Source: Rubrivivax sp. SCN 71-131
Lineage (GTDB): Bacteria > Pseudomonadota > Gammaproteobacteria > Burkholderiales > Burkholderiaceae_C
Assembly: GCA_001724995.1 (NCBI GenBank)
Contig: MEFD01000027.1
Span: 49,165 to 113,164, forward strand
Length of the DNA: 64,000 nt
Direction: 5' to 3'
Positions 1 through 8,448 of the stretch are shown here, piece after piece. The first letter of the stretch is position 1; the number at the start of each line of letters is the position of its first letter. The notes under the pieces are model-generated. The model searched no databases. It was not told the origin of the DNA and saw only the letters and a list, made by a program, of their open reading frames with translations. A program made the position numbers and the translations under genes.

Positions 1-158
1 CTGGCCTCCAGCTCCGCCTGAAGCTTCGCCAGCACGGCTTCGGCCGGCACCGAGGCCTCGACGAACCCGGAGAGGGTCGCTCCCTCCTGCAGCACGGCCT
101 CCAGTTCGGCGCGCGGCTGCGGCGCGACACGGACCTGCGGGATGACGGCGGACTTCAT
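1..158 (-). CDS. Partial small protein, YlcI/YnfO-like antitoxin type
   Basis: An open frame starts at ATG 156-158 and runs off the left edge, giving about 52 residues. It begins MKSAVIPQVRVAPQPRAEL and continues with a short acidic stretch containing 'LQEGATLSGFVEASV'. This pattern resembles the small ribbon-helix-helix/YlcI-YnfO-like proteins often found as antitoxins beside RelE/ParE toxins. The C-terminal half and any partner toxin lie outside the window, so the role cannot be confirmed. The assignment rests on remembered family resemblance only. Confidence 0.45.
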   Translation of the reverse strand, partial: MKSAVIPQVRVAPQPRAELEAVLQEGATLSGFVEASVPAEAVLAKLQAELEA

Positions 159-211
159 GGGCACGGGTGTCTTGCGCTTGCGTTGCGCGTGGTGCCCGTG
201 ATCACCCCGCC

Positions 212-1024
212 CTACACCCGCCCCAGCCCCTTGGCGCCCATGTAGGCGGCCAGGCCGAAAAGCAGCAGCGCGAACACGTGCTTCAACTGGCGCACGTTCA
301 TCGCGTGGGCGACGCGGGCGCCTTGCGGGGCGGCCAGCACGCTGGCGCTGGCGATGAGCGCCAGTGCCGGCAGATACAGGAAGCCAAAGGCGCCGGGCAG
401 CGTGTTCGCGAGCGTCCAGCCGCCCGCGACGTAGCCCACGGTGTTGGCCAGCGCGATCGGGAAGCCCAGCGCCGCGCTGGTGGCCACCGCGTGGTGGATC
501 GGCACGTTGCACCAAGTCATGAAGGGCACCGAGATGAAGCCGCCGCCCGCGCCCACGAGGCCGGAGAGAAAGCCGATGCCGCCGCCGGCGGCCAGTTGGC
601 CTGCGGTGCCGGGCAGCTGGCGCGTCGGCGCGGGCTTGCGGTCCAGCAGCATCTGCGTGGCCGAGAAGCCGACGAACAGCGCGAAGAACAGCGCCAGACC
701 CGGGCCCTTGACGAGTGCGAACACGCCGACGCCCGCGCCCAGCCCGCCCAGCACGATGCCCGGGGCCAGGCCGCGCACGATGTCCCAGCGCACCGCGCCG
801 CGGCAGTGGTGCGCGCGCACGCTGGACAGCGAGGTGAACATGATGGTGGCCATCGAGGTGGCGATGGCCATCTTGACGGCCAACCCGGGCGCGACGCCCT
901 GCTGCGACAGGATGATCGTCAGGAACGGCACCAGCAGCATGCCCCCGCCGATGCCCAGCAGCCCGGCGAGGAAGCCGGCCGCCAGGCCGAGCGTGAGGAG
1001 TTCGGCGACGATCAGTGGGCTCAT
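212..1024 (-). CDS. TauE/SafE family sulfite/organosulfur exporter-like permease
   Basis: This 270-residue integral membrane protein has the TauE/SafE (DUF81) pattern. A first membrane helix is followed by the glycine-rich motif 'GFLAGLLGIGGGMLLVPF', and a second copy in the C-terminal half reads 'GFLSGLVGAGGGFISVPF'. The duplicated motif is diagnostic of the family, which moves sulfite, sulfonates or related small anions across the inner membrane. Hydrophobic segments cover most of the length. The substrate cannot be read from sequence, and the neighbours (a BadI-like hydrolase and an antitoxin-like gene) do not help. It is close to the family's usual length and looks intact. Confidence 0.85.
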   Translation of the reverse strand: MSPLIVAELLTLGLAAGFLAGLLGIGGGMLLVPFLTIILSQQGVAPGLAVKMAIATSMATIMFTSLSSVRAHHCRGAVRWDIVRGLAPGIVLGGLGAGVGVFALVKGPGLALFFALFVGFSATQMLLDRKPAPTRQLPGTAGQLAAGGGIGFLSGLVGAGGGFISVPFMTWCNVPIHHAVATSAALGFPIALANTVGYVAGGWTLANTLPGAFGFLYLPALALIASASVLAAPQGARVAHAMNVRQLKHVFALLLFGLAAYMGAKGLGRV

Positions 1025-1103
1025 GGCGGGCGGGGCGGCGGCCGATGGTAGCCGCTGGCGTCCGGCCGCCGGCGACCTGGCCGGGGCGGCCGCTTGCCTG
1101 CGC

Positions 1104-1889
1104 CTACTTCGCGTACTTGCGGAACTCCGGCTTCCTCTTCTCGTTGAAGGCCTTGACGCCTTCCTGCGACTCCTCGGTGTCGTAGTAGAGCTTGAGTGCG
1201 TACATGCCCATGCCGGCGATGCCGGCCTGGTGGGCGGTGTCCATGTTGAAGCTGCGCTTGGCGATGGCGATCGCGGTCGGGCTCTTCTCGGCGATCTCGT
1301 CGGCCCAGCGCTGGACTTCGGCGTCGAGTTGGTCGTTGGGTACCACCGCGTTCACCAGGCCCATGGCCAGCGCCTCGGCGGCGGTGTAGCGGCGGCAGAG
1401 GTACCAGATCTCGCGCGCCTTCTTCTCGCCGACCACGCGCGCCAGCAGCGCGGTGCCGTAGCCCGGGTCGACCGAGCCGACCTTGGGCCCGACCTGGCCG
1501 AACTGCGCGCGCTCGCCGGCGATGGTCAGGTCGCAGAGGGTGCACAGCACGTTGCCGCCGCCCACGGCGTAGCCCTGCACGCGCGCGATCACGGGCTTGG
1601 GCACGTCGCGGATGGCGGCGTGCAGTTCCTCCATCGGCAGCCCGATGGTGCCGCGGCCGTCGTACTGGCCTTCGTGCGCGGACTGGTCGCCGCCGGTGCA
1701 GAAGGCGCGCTCGCCGGCGCCGGCCAGCACGATGCAGGCGATGGCCTTGTCGTAGCCGTTCCTGATGATGGCGTGGATGAGCTCGTCGCAGGTCTTGCCG
1801 CGAAAGGCGTTCATCTTGTCCGGGCGGTTGATGGTGATCCAGGCGGTGTGGCCATTGCGGATCTCGACCAGGATGTCTTCGTAGTTCAT
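1104..1889 (-). CDS. badI: 2-ketocyclohexanecarboxyl-CoA hydrolase-like (BadI), crotonase family
   Basis: This is a 261-residue crotonase-fold protein. The upstream part of the open frame is low-quality, arginine-rich sequence, so I place the start at ATG 1887-1889 (MNYEDILVEIRNG). The body carries 'AGAGERAFCTGGDQS', 'GLPMEELHAAIRDVPKPVIA', 'QVGPKVGSVDPGYGTALLAR' and the C-terminal 'RSFNMDTAHQAGIAGMGMYA'. From memory this closely follows BadI of Rhodopseudomonas palustris, which opens the ring of 2-ketocyclohexanecarboxyl-CoA to pimeloyl-CoA during reductive benzoate and cyclohexanecarboxylate breakdown. It could also be a menaquinone MenB-type homologue, the closest paralogue, but no men genes are nearby. 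No other bad genes are in view. A link to the phenol island 30 kb away is inference. Confidence 0.75.
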   Translation of the reverse strand: MNYEDILVEIRNGHTAWITINRPDKMNAFRGKTCDELIHAIIRNGYDKAIACIVLAGAGERAFCTGGDQSAHEGQYDGRGTIGLPMEELHAAIRDVPKPVIARVQGYAVGGGNVLCTLCDLTIAGERAQFGQVGPKVGSVDPGYGTALLARVVGEKKAREIWYLCRRYTAAEALAMGLVNAVVPNDQLDAEVQRWADEIAEKSPTAIAIAKRSFNMDTAHQAGIAGMGMYALKLYYDTEESQEGVKAFNEKRKPEFRKYAK

Positions 1890-1981
1890 GGTGTCGTGGG
1901 CTCGGGTGGAGAGAAGGCGGAAGCGGAAGAGGCAGAGGAAGCGGGCCGGCGGCGGCCTGCGCTGCACCGCGCGCTGCCGGG

Positions 1982-3196
1982 TCAGGCCGCGCAGCTGCGA
2001 AAGCCGACGAAGGCGCGGTCGGCCTGCGGCGCGAGGAAACGCCGCGCCTTGGGATGGTGGCGGCGGGCGGGTGTCATGAACGAGGCAGCGCGCAGCACGC
2101 CCAGGGTGCCCGCGGCCGGCATGGGCTCGATGCTGCCGGCGGTGGCCTCGAAGCCGCTCCAGGGCCGCGCGCTGCCGGCAACCCACTCGAACACCTCGCC
2201 CCAGCCGAAGCCGCGATGGCCGGCAGTGAGTGCCGCGAGTTCCCACTCGGGCTCGGTGGGCAGGCGCCTTCCGGCCCAGCGGCACCAGGCCTCGGCCTCG
2301 TGACGGCTGACGTGCAGCACGGGTTGCTGTGCCGCGGCGCGCTGCAGGTGGCCATGCCGGCGCACGAGCACGCCGCCGCGCAGTTGCTCGACGTCGCGCG
2401 GGGCGCGGCGGCCGCGCTGCCGTGCCCAGGCCCAGCCGGCCTCGCTCCAGAGATCCTCGCGCTCGTAGCCGCCGTCCTCGACGAACTCGACATAGCGCGC
2501 CCAGGTCACGGCCTGCGCGTCGATCTCGAACTCGGGCACGGCGATCTCTTCGGCCCAGCGCTCGGCGTCGGGCACGAAGCCGCCGCGCTCGCTGCCCAGG
2601 CGCAGCCGCGCCGCCGGCATGCCTAGTGGCTCGCGGTCCGGGCGCGCGCGCGGCGCCGCCCAGGGCGCCGGGGGGTCACCCTCGAGCGGCAGCTGCAGCG
2701 CCGCCGCGCACTCGGCCAGGGCCTCGCCGATGCGGTCCTCGTGCAGCAGGGCGGCGCGGTAGAAGTGCAGGTCCGCGTCCTCGGGGGCGGTGCTGGCGAG
2801 CAGATCCAGCGTCGTCTCCATCGTGTGCGCGAGGTACTGGCGCAGCGTCAGCGGGTCGGGCAGGCGACCTTCGGGCTCGAACCAGCCGTCGGCGCCGGGT
2901 TCGATCGAGGACAGGCAGGCGGCATCCGCGTCGGCATGGTCGCCGCGGGCGCGCTGCAGGTTGCGCGCGACCCAGCGCTCCTGGTACCAGCCCGCGCGTG
3001 CGGCGAGCCAGAGCGCACTCGGCCCGTCCCCAGCGAGCGCGATCGCGCCGCGCGACTCGAACACCGCGAGCCAGCGCAGCGTGAGGTTGCGCGCGTCCAT
3101 CAGCGCCAGCGAGAGCAGTTCGGCGCCGGCGCGGCGGATTGCCCTCGGGTCGTCCAGGGCGCCGGTGCGCAGGCTCACGGCGTGGTCGTGCGTCAT
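1982..3196 (-). CDS. EgtB/SenA-type DinB + FGE-sulfatase domain protein with degenerate iron site
   Basis: The 404-residue protein has two parts. An N-terminal DinB-like four-helix region (about 1-190) holds 'ALWLAARAGWYQERWVARN' and 'FYRAALLHEDRIGEAL'. A C-terminal formylglycine-generating-enzyme (sulfatase-modifying) domain holds 'HVSRHEAEAWCRWAGRRLP', 'TEPEWELAA' and the terminal 'FVGFRSCAA'. This is the layout of ergothioneine synthase EgtB and selenoneine synthase SenA, non-heme iron enzymes that join a cysteine or selenium donor to hercynine. Two of the three histidines expected to bind iron appear replaced: Arg stands in the WxxxH position and Ile in the second His of HxxxH. No egtD, senB or senC is adjacent. 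It lies 15 bp downstream of a response regulator on the same strand and may share its transcript. Catalytic function is doubtful. Confidence 0.7.
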   Translation of the reverse strand: MTHDHAVSLRTGALDDPRAIRRAGAELLSLALMDARNLTLRWLAVFESRGAIALAGDGPSALWLAARAGWYQERWVARNLQRARGDHADADAACLSSIEPGADGWFEPEGRLPDPLTLRQYLAHTMETTLDLLASTAPEDADLHFYRAALLHEDRIGEALAECAAALQLPLEGDPPAPWAAPRARPDREPLGMPAARLRLGSERGGFVPDAERWAEEIAVPEFEIDAQAVTWARYVEFVEDGGYEREDLWSEAGWAWARQRGRRAPRDVEQLRGGVLVRRHGHLQRAAAQQPVLHVSRHEAEAWCRWAGRRLPTEPEWELAALTAGHRGFGWGEVFEWVAGSARPWSGFEATAGSIEPMPAAGTLGVLRAASFMTPARRHHPKARRFLAPQADRAFVGFRSCAA

Positions 3197-3211
3197 GGCG
3201 TGGCCGCCTTC

Positions 3212-3847
3212 CTACTGCCCGACCAGCCCGTTGCGGATGGCGTAGACGGTGAGCTCGGAGTTGTTGGCCAGCTGCAGCTTCTCGAGCACGCGCGAGCGGT
3301 AGACGGAGACCGTCTTCGGGCTCAGCAGCAGTTCCTCGGCGATGTCCGAGAGGCGCCGGCCGGAGGCGATCAGCACCAGCGTCTGCAGCTCGCGGTCGGA
3401 GAGCTTGTGGTGCGGCAGCTCGTCGGCCGGGGCGGTGAGGCTGTCGACCAGCATCTGCGCGATCTCCGGCGTGACGTACTTGCGCCCTTGCGCGACGGTG
3501 CGCACGGCGTTGACGATGGCCTGGGGGTCCCCGCCCTTGTTGATGTAGCCGTAGGCGCCGGCGCGCAGCGCGCGGATCGCGTACTGGTCCTCGGGGTACA
3601 TGCTGACCACCAGCACCTTGATCGGCGAACCCTCGTCCTTGAGCGCGTGCAGCACGTCCAGCCCGCTGCGCCCGGGCAGGTTGATGTCGAGCACCAGCAC
3701 GTCGCCGGCATGCTCGCGCAGCAGGCCGCGCAGCGCGGCGTAATCGCCGGCCTCGCCGACGACGCGCATGTCCGGCGCGTCCGCCAGGGTGTCGCGAATG
3801 CCGCGACGGATCAGCGCATGGTCGTCGCAGAGGATGACGCGGATCAT
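3212..3847 (-). CDS. NarL/FixJ-type response regulator (REC + LuxR HTH)
   Basis: This 211-residue two-domain regulator begins MIRVILCDDHALIRRG. The receiver domain (about 1-120) has the acidic pair D8/D9, phosphoacceptor Asp54 in 'LVLDINLPG', and the usual Lys in 'GYINKGG'. A LuxR-type helix-turn-helix (about 148-205) reads 'KLSDRELQTLVLIASGRRLSDIAEELL' in two parts, followed by 'SPKTVSVYRSRVLEKL'. It should bind DNA once phosphorylated. It is 69 bp downstream of a REC-histidine kinase gene on the same strand, so the two very likely form a two-component pair. Its targets are unknown. The chemotaxis operon begins divergently just beyond the kinase. Confidence 0.9.
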   Translation of the reverse strand: MIRVILCDDHALIRRGIRDTLADAPDMRVVGEAGDYAALRGLLREHAGDVLVLDINLPGRSGLDVLHALKDEGSPIKVLVVSMYPEDQYAIRALRAGAYGYINKGGDPQAIVNAVRTVAQGRKYVTPEIAQMLVDSLTAPADELPHHKLSDRELQTLVLIASGRRLSDIAEELLLSPKTVSVYRSRVLEKLQLANNSELTVYAIRNGLVGQ

Positions 3848-3916
3848 GGCAGGTGCGCTCGGGTGGCCGGGTTCTGGTGGCCTGAGGGCCGTGGGACGGC
3901 GTTCAGGCGCCGCCGA

Positions 3917-5122
3917 TCATAGGCTGGACCAGACCGAGGGGTCATGTTCGCGGTCCGTCCCGTGGCTCGCGTCGTCGTCTGCCTCGGCGTCCGTGCCGTC
4001 CTCCCGGCGGCGCGAGGCGGCCTGCGGCAGCGCCGCGTCTAGCGGGATGGAGAGCAGCAGCGTGGTTCCGCCGTCGGTGCCGCCGGTGCTGCCGAGCTCG
4101 ATCCAGCCGCCGACGGTGCCGGCGCGCTCGTGCAGGCCGCGGATGCCGAAGCTGCCGGCCTTGGCGAGGTCGCTTTGGCTCAGGCCGCGGCCGTCGTCGC
4201 TGATCTCGAGCGAGAGCACGCCGCCGGAGAGCGACAGGTCCATCGTCACCCGCTGCGCCTGCGCGTGCTTGCTGATGTTGGTGAGCGCCTCCTGCGCCGT
4301 GCGGTAGGCCACCAGCGGCACGCCGTCGGGCAGCTCCTGCCCCGGGGCGCCGATGCGCTCGTCGCCGGTGCGAAAGAGGCAGTCGACGCCGGTGCGCTTC
4401 TCGAAGCGGCCGGCCAGCCATTGCAGCGCCGCCACCAGGCCCTGGTCGAGGATGGCCGGGCGCAGGTTGTGCATGATGCGCTGGCTGGCGCCGATGGCGT
4501 GCGTCACCGTCTCCAGCGCCGAGGCGGCGCGCTGCTGCAGCGCCGGCTCGGCGCTGTGGCGGCGGATCCAGTCGATGTCGAACTTCAGCGCCGTCAGCGA
4601 GCCGCCGACGTCGTCGTGGATCTCGCGGGCGATCGCCGCGCGCTCGGCCTCGACGCGCGTCTGCAGGTGGCGCGCGAGCTCGGCCAGGCGCCGGCGTGAC
4701 TCGGCGAGCTCGCGGTCCGCCTCCAGCTTGGCCGCGCGCGTGCGCGCGGCGTCGATCGCGTGCTCGAGTGCCGGGGCCAGGCGCGCCAGCCCGCTCTTGA
4801 GCAGATAGTCGCTCGCGCCGTCGCGCATCGCCGCCACCGCCAGGTCCTCGCCGATCTCGCCGGAGACGAGGATGAAGGGCACGATGGCATCGCGCGCGCG
4901 CACGAGGCGCAGCGCCTGCAGACCCGAGAAGCCCGGCAGGTTGTAGTCGGAGACGATGGCATCCCAGCGCCGGGCGAGCGCCGCCTCGAACTCGTCGCGC
5001 GTCTCCACCCGGCGCGCGCGCACGTCCAGGCCGCTGCGCTGCAGCTGGGCCAGCGCCAGCTCGTGGTCGAGGTCGGAGTCCTCGAGGTGCAGAAGGCGCA
5101 GCGGGGCCGGCGGCTCGGACAT
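3917..5122 (-). CDS. REC-histidine kinase (NarX/UhpB-type, HisKA_3)
   Basis: I use the start at ATG 5120-5122 (MSEPPAPLRLLHLEDSD), giving 401 residues; an in-frame ATG ten codons upstream adds only non-conserved residues. The order is unusual. A receiver domain comes first (about 8-125, phosphoacceptor Asp59 in 'IVSDYNLPG'). A coiled-coil segment rich in Ala, Arg and Glu follows (about 125-160), then a HisKA_3 dimerisation helix with His169 in 'IAREIHDDVGG', then a HATPase domain with 'EALTNISKHAQA' and 'SDDGRG'. There is no membrane segment or sensor domain, so it is cytosolic and probably receives its signal as a phosphoryl group on the N-terminal receiver. It is likely the partner of the adjacent NarL-type regulator. 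Confidence 0.88.
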   Translation of the reverse strand: MSEPPAPLRLLHLEDSDLDHELALAQLQRSGLDVRARRVETRDEFEAALARRWDAIVSDYNLPGFSGLQALRLVRARDAIVPFILVSGEIGEDLAVAAMRDGASDYLLKSGLARLAPALEHAIDAARTRAAKLEADRELAESRRRLAELARHLQTRVEAERAAIAREIHDDVGGSLTALKFDIDWIRRHSAEPALQQRAASALETVTHAIGASQRIMHNLRPAILDQGLVAALQWLAGRFEKRTGVDCLFRTGDERIGAPGQELPDGVPLVAYRTAQEALTNISKHAQAQRVTMDLSLSGGVLSLEISDDGRGLSQSDLAKAGSFGIRGLHERAGTVGGWIELGSTGGTDGGTTLLLSIPLDAALPQAASRRREDGTDAEADDDASHGTDREHDPSVWSSL

Positions 5123-5304
5123 GGGTCCAGTATCCCAGAGCGCCCGCGGCAAGCGGCCGGCGCAGCGGTAAGAAGGCGCGGGAATGGGCGCTTCTTTGCC
5201 TCAATGTCGGGGGGGCGGCTGCCGAAAATGCTTCTGCAGGTGCGACTCGCGAGCGTGCGGGCCGTCGCCGATCCACGACAACGAACCGCTGCGCTGGAGC
5301 CTCG

Positions 5305-5778
5305 ATGCTCGTCTCTGCCGAAGACTCGTCCGCCGCCACGCCGCCGCCTCAGGCGGCGCTGTCGCTGCTGGCGGCCACCGAGCTTCAGGATCATCTGCTG
5401 GTGGCGCACAACGACCTGGAGCGCCTGCAGCGCCTGCTGGACGACGCGGCGCAGGCGCTGATGCAGCACTTCACCTACGCCTCCGAGCACATGAGTGCGG
5501 CGCGCGTGCACCTCGAGGCCTGCCCGCAGGGCGAGCCGCCGATGATCCGCGAGGCGCGGCGGACGCTGGCCAGCGCGATCACCGCGCTGCAGTTCCAGGA
5601 CATGGCCACGCAGCTCATCGCCCACACCAGCAAGCGGCTGCGCAACTGCGCCGACCGCCTGGCCTGCGAAGCCATGGGCGACGACGAGGACGGCGTCGCC
5701 CTCGTCGAGGAAGCCCCGCTGCGCCCCAATCCGGTGACGCAGGACGAAATGGACGCCGGCTCGATCGAGCTCTTCTGA
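5305..5778 (+). CDS. CheZ-like chemotaxis protein, first gene of che operon
   Basis: This 157-residue, mostly helical protein starts at ATG 5305, preceded by GGAG at 5296-5299. It has a long central helical stretch and the motif 'ALQFQDMATQLIAHTSKRL' near residues 94-112. This recalls the CheZ active-site helix (QDFQDLTGQ in E. coli), keeping the Asp-x3-Gln spacing (Asp99, Gln103) that CheZ uses to dephosphorylate CheY. It ends in a loose linker and an acidic tail, 'DEMDAGSIELF', suggestive of a CheY-binding peptide, as CheZ has. It is shorter than CheZ (about 214 residues) and lies 41 bp upstream of cheY. The phosphatase role is inference; placement in the chemotaxis operon is clear. Confidence 0.6.
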   Translation: MLVSAEDSSAATPPPQAALSLLAATELQDHLLVAHNDLERLQRLLDDAAQALMQHFTYASEHMSAARVHLEACPQGEPPMIREARRTLASAITALQFQDMATQLIAHTSKRLRNCADRLACEAMGDDEDGVALVEEAPLRPNPVTQDEMDAGSIELF

Positions 5779-5819
5779 ACCCCTCGCCTCAAGCAACAAG
5801 CACTCCAGGAGCATCCCCC

Positions 5820-6182
5820 ATGCACTCGATCCTTGCCGTCGACGACTCGGCCTCCATGCGGCAGATGGTGTCGTTCACCCTGAAGAACGCCGGTTTCAAC
5901 GTCGTCGAGGCGGTGGACGGCCAGGACGCCTACGAGAAGGCCAACAGCCGCGATTTCAACCTCGTGCTGACGGATCAGAACATGCCGCGCCTGGATGGCA
6001 TCAGCCTGACGAAGAAGCTGCGCGAGAACCCGAAGTTCAAGACCACGCCGATCCTCATCCTGACCACCGAATCCAGCGACCAGATGAAGCAGGCCGGCCG
6101 CGCCGCGGGGGCCACCGGCTGGCTCGTCAAGCCCTTCGATCCGTCCAAGCTGATCGAGGTCATCGGCAAGGTCATCCGCTGA
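5820..6182 (+). CDS. cheY: Chemotaxis response regulator CheY
   Basis: This is a 120-residue single-domain receiver. It begins MHSILAVDDSASMRQMV, with the acidic pocket at D8/D9, phosphoacceptor Asp52 in 'LVLTDQNMPRLDG', a conserved Thr in 'ILTTESS' and Lys in 'GWLVKPFDPSKL'. Length and motifs match CheY/TapX-type regulators that receive phosphate from CheA and act on the flagellar switch or another motility output. 'CTCCAGGAGCATCCCCC' just before the ATG supplies a ribosome binding site. It is the second gene of the chemotaxis operon, between the CheZ-like gene and cheA. No flagellar genes are in view, so the output is not visible here. Confidence 0.93.
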   Translation: MHSILAVDDSASMRQMVSFTLKNAGFNVVEAVDGQDAYEKANSRDFNLVLTDQNMPRLDGISLTKKLRENPKFKTTPILILTTESSDQMKQAGRAAGATGWLVKPFDPSKLIEVIGKVIR

Positions 6183-6227
6183 GCGGACCGGACCCGAACC
6201 GCATGCCGTCGCCAGGAGCCGCTGACC

Positions 6228-8393
6228 ATGGGTGAATCTTCACAAGCAAGCGCCGCCAGCCAGAATGCCGGCATCGACCTCAGCCAGTTCTTCCAGGTCT
6301 TCTTCGAGGAGGCGGGCGAGAACCTCGAGAAGATGGAGCAGATGCTGCTGTCCATCGACCTGGAGGCCGCCGACGACGAGACCCTGAACGCGATCTTCCG
6401 CTGCGCGCATTCGGTCAAGGGCGGCGCCGCGACCTTCGGCTTTGCCGACGTCGCCGAGCTCACGCACCAGATGGAGACGCTGCTGGACAAGCTGCGCCGC
6501 CACGAGCTGCAGCCGACGAACGCGATGGTCGACGTGCTGCTGCAGGCGGGTGATGCGCTCAAGGCGCAGCTGGGACGGCATCAGGGCAGCGGCGGGGAGC
6601 CGATCGACACCTCGGCGCTGCTGCAGACCATCGGCGCCTTCGTCGAGGGCCGGGCCGCCCCCGCCGCGCGCCCGCCGGCTCCCGCCGTGGCGGTGCCGCT
6701 GCCGCTGGCGGCCACCGCGGCCGCGACCGCGCCGGCCGAGTCGCCGCAGACGGCGGCGGAGTATGCGGTGCGTGCGCTCGTGCTGACCGTGGGGCCGCTC
6801 GAGGACCCGAACCAGGCCGAGAACCTGTTCGAGCTCTTCCGCGAGATCCCCGACCTGGGGACGATCGAGCCGATCGACGGCGGCCAGTCCGCCGACGGGC
6901 TGCGCCGGCTGCGCATCGTCACCGCGACGCCGGACGCCGAACTGCTGGACCTCTGCACCTTCCACGTCGCGCGCGAGGCGCTGCGCCTGGACATCGCGGA
7001 CGCGGGCTACGGCTTCCACGAGGGCGCGCCTGGCGCGCCGCCGCAACCCGATCCGCCCGATCCGGGCTACGGCTTCTTCGACAACGCACCCGGAGCGCCC
7101 GAGGCACAGGACGGCTCGCAGGCCGCGGCCACCACGGCGGCCGCCACGGCGGCGACGTCGGCCGCAGCGGCCGGCACGACGCCCGCGCGCGCCGGCGCGG
7201 CGCGGCCCGCGGCGCCGGGCGCCAGCGCCGAATCGAGCACGCTGCGCGTCTCAGTGGAGAAGGTGGACCAGCTCATCAACCTGGTGGGCGAGCTCGTGAT
7301 CACGCAGGCCATGCTCGCGCAGACGGGCAAGGACGTCGACACCGCGCTCCACCAGCAACTGGCCTCGGGCCTGGCGGACCTCGAGCGCAACACCCGCGAC
7401 CTGCAGGAAGCGGTGATGTCGATCCGCATGATCCCGATGTCCGTGGTGTTCAACCGCTTCCCGCGCATGCTGCGCGATCTCGCCGGCAAGCTCGGCAAGA
7501 AGGTCGAGCTGGTGACGCAGGGCGAGGCCACCGAGCTCGACAAGGGCGTGGTGGAGAAGATCACCGACCCGCTCACGCACCTGGTGCGCAACAGCTGCGA
7601 CCACGGCATCGAACTTCCCGCCGAGCGCCTGGCCAAGGGCAAGCCCGAGATCGGCACCGTGACGCTGGTGGCCAGCCACCAGGGCGGCAGCATCGTCATC
7701 GAGGTGCGCGACGACGGCAAGGGTCTGAACCGCGACAAGCTCCTGGCCAAGGCGCGCGAGCGCGGGCTGGACGTGCACGACGGCATGAGCGATCCGGAGG
7801 TCTACGGCCTCATCTTCGCGCCGGGCTTCTCCACCGCCGCGGAGGTCACCGATGTCTCCGGCCGTGGCGTCGGCATGGACGTGGTGAAGAAGAACATCGT
7901 CTCGCTCGGCGGCTCGGTGGAGATCGACTCCGCCGAGGGCTACGGCATGACCGTGCGCGTGCGCCTGCCGCTGACGCTGGCCATCATGGACGGCATGAGC
8001 GTGGGCGTGGGCGAGGAGTGCTACATCCTGCCGTTGTCCAGCGTCGTCGAGTCGTTCCAGGTGCAGGGCGGCATGATCAAGACCATCGGCGGCAGCGGTC
8101 GCGTGGTCGAGGTGCGCGACGAGTACATGCCGGTGATCGACCTGGAGAAGGTCTTCGACGTGCCGCGCTTCGACTTCGAGCATGTCTCCAACATCATGGT
8201 CGTCGTCGAGGCCGAGGGCGGCCGCGTCGCGCTGCTGGTGGACGAGCTGCTCGGCCAGCAGCAGGTGGTGGTGAAGAACCTCGAGACCAACTACCGGCGC
8301 GTCGACGACGTGAGCGGCGCCACCATCCTCGGTGACGGGCGCGTCGCGCTCATCCTCGACATCGGCGCGCTCGTGCGGCGCAGCCGCCATTGA
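6228..8393 (+). CDS. cheA: Chemotaxis histidine kinase CheA
   Basis: The 721-residue kinase has the full CheA order. An Hpt domain carries phosphorylated His61 in 'FRCAHSVKGGAATFGF'. A P2-like region follows (about 175-290) with a CheA_reg-type sequence and a short tandem linker repeat ('DAGYGFHEGAPGAP' then 'DPGYGFFDNAPGAP'). An Ala/Pro linker leads to the dimerisation helix 'VEKVDQLINLVGELVITQ' and the ATPase domain, with 'LTHLVRNSCDHGIE', 'VRDDGKGLN' and 'FAPGFSTAAEVTDVSGRGVGMDVVK'. A CheW-like domain ends the protein. It phosphorylates CheY in complex with CheW and the receptor encoded downstream. It looks intact. Confidence 0.96.
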   Translation: MGESSQASAASQNAGIDLSQFFQVFFEEAGENLEKMEQMLLSIDLEAADDETLNAIFRCAHSVKGGAATFGFADVAELTHQMETLLDKLRRHELQPTNAMVDVLLQAGDALKAQLGRHQGSGGEPIDTSALLQTIGAFVEGRAAPAARPPAPAVAVPLPLAATAAATAPAESPQTAAEYAVRALVLTVGPLEDPNQAENLFELFREIPDLGTIEPIDGGQSADGLRRLRIVTATPDAELLDLCTFHVAREALRLDIADAGYGFHEGAPGAPPQPDPPDPGYGFFDNAPGAPEAQDGSQAAATTAAATAATSAAAAGTTPARAGAARPAAPGASAESSTLRVSVEKVDQLINLVGELVITQAMLAQTGKDVDTALHQQLASGLADLERNTRDLQEAVMSIRMIPMSVVFNRFPRMLRDLAGKLGKKVELVTQGEATELDKGVVEKITDPLTHLVRNSCDHGIELPAERLAKGKPEIGTVTLVASHQGGSIVIEVRDDGKGLNRDKLLAKARERGLDVHDGMSDPEVYGLIFAPGFSTAAEVTDVSGRGVGMDVVKKNIVSLGGSVEIDSAEGYGMTVRVRLPLTLAIMDGMSVGVGEECYILPLSSVVESFQVQGGMIKTIGGSGRVVEVRDEYMPVIDLEKVFDVPRFDFEHVSNIMVVVEAEGGRVALLVDELLGQQQVVVKNLETNYRRVDDVSGATILGDGRVALILDIGALVRRSRH

Positions 8394-8448
8394 GGGTCGG
8401 CGCGCCGATGAACGCCTTCAGTTCCCGCCCGATCGGTCGATAGCCACG

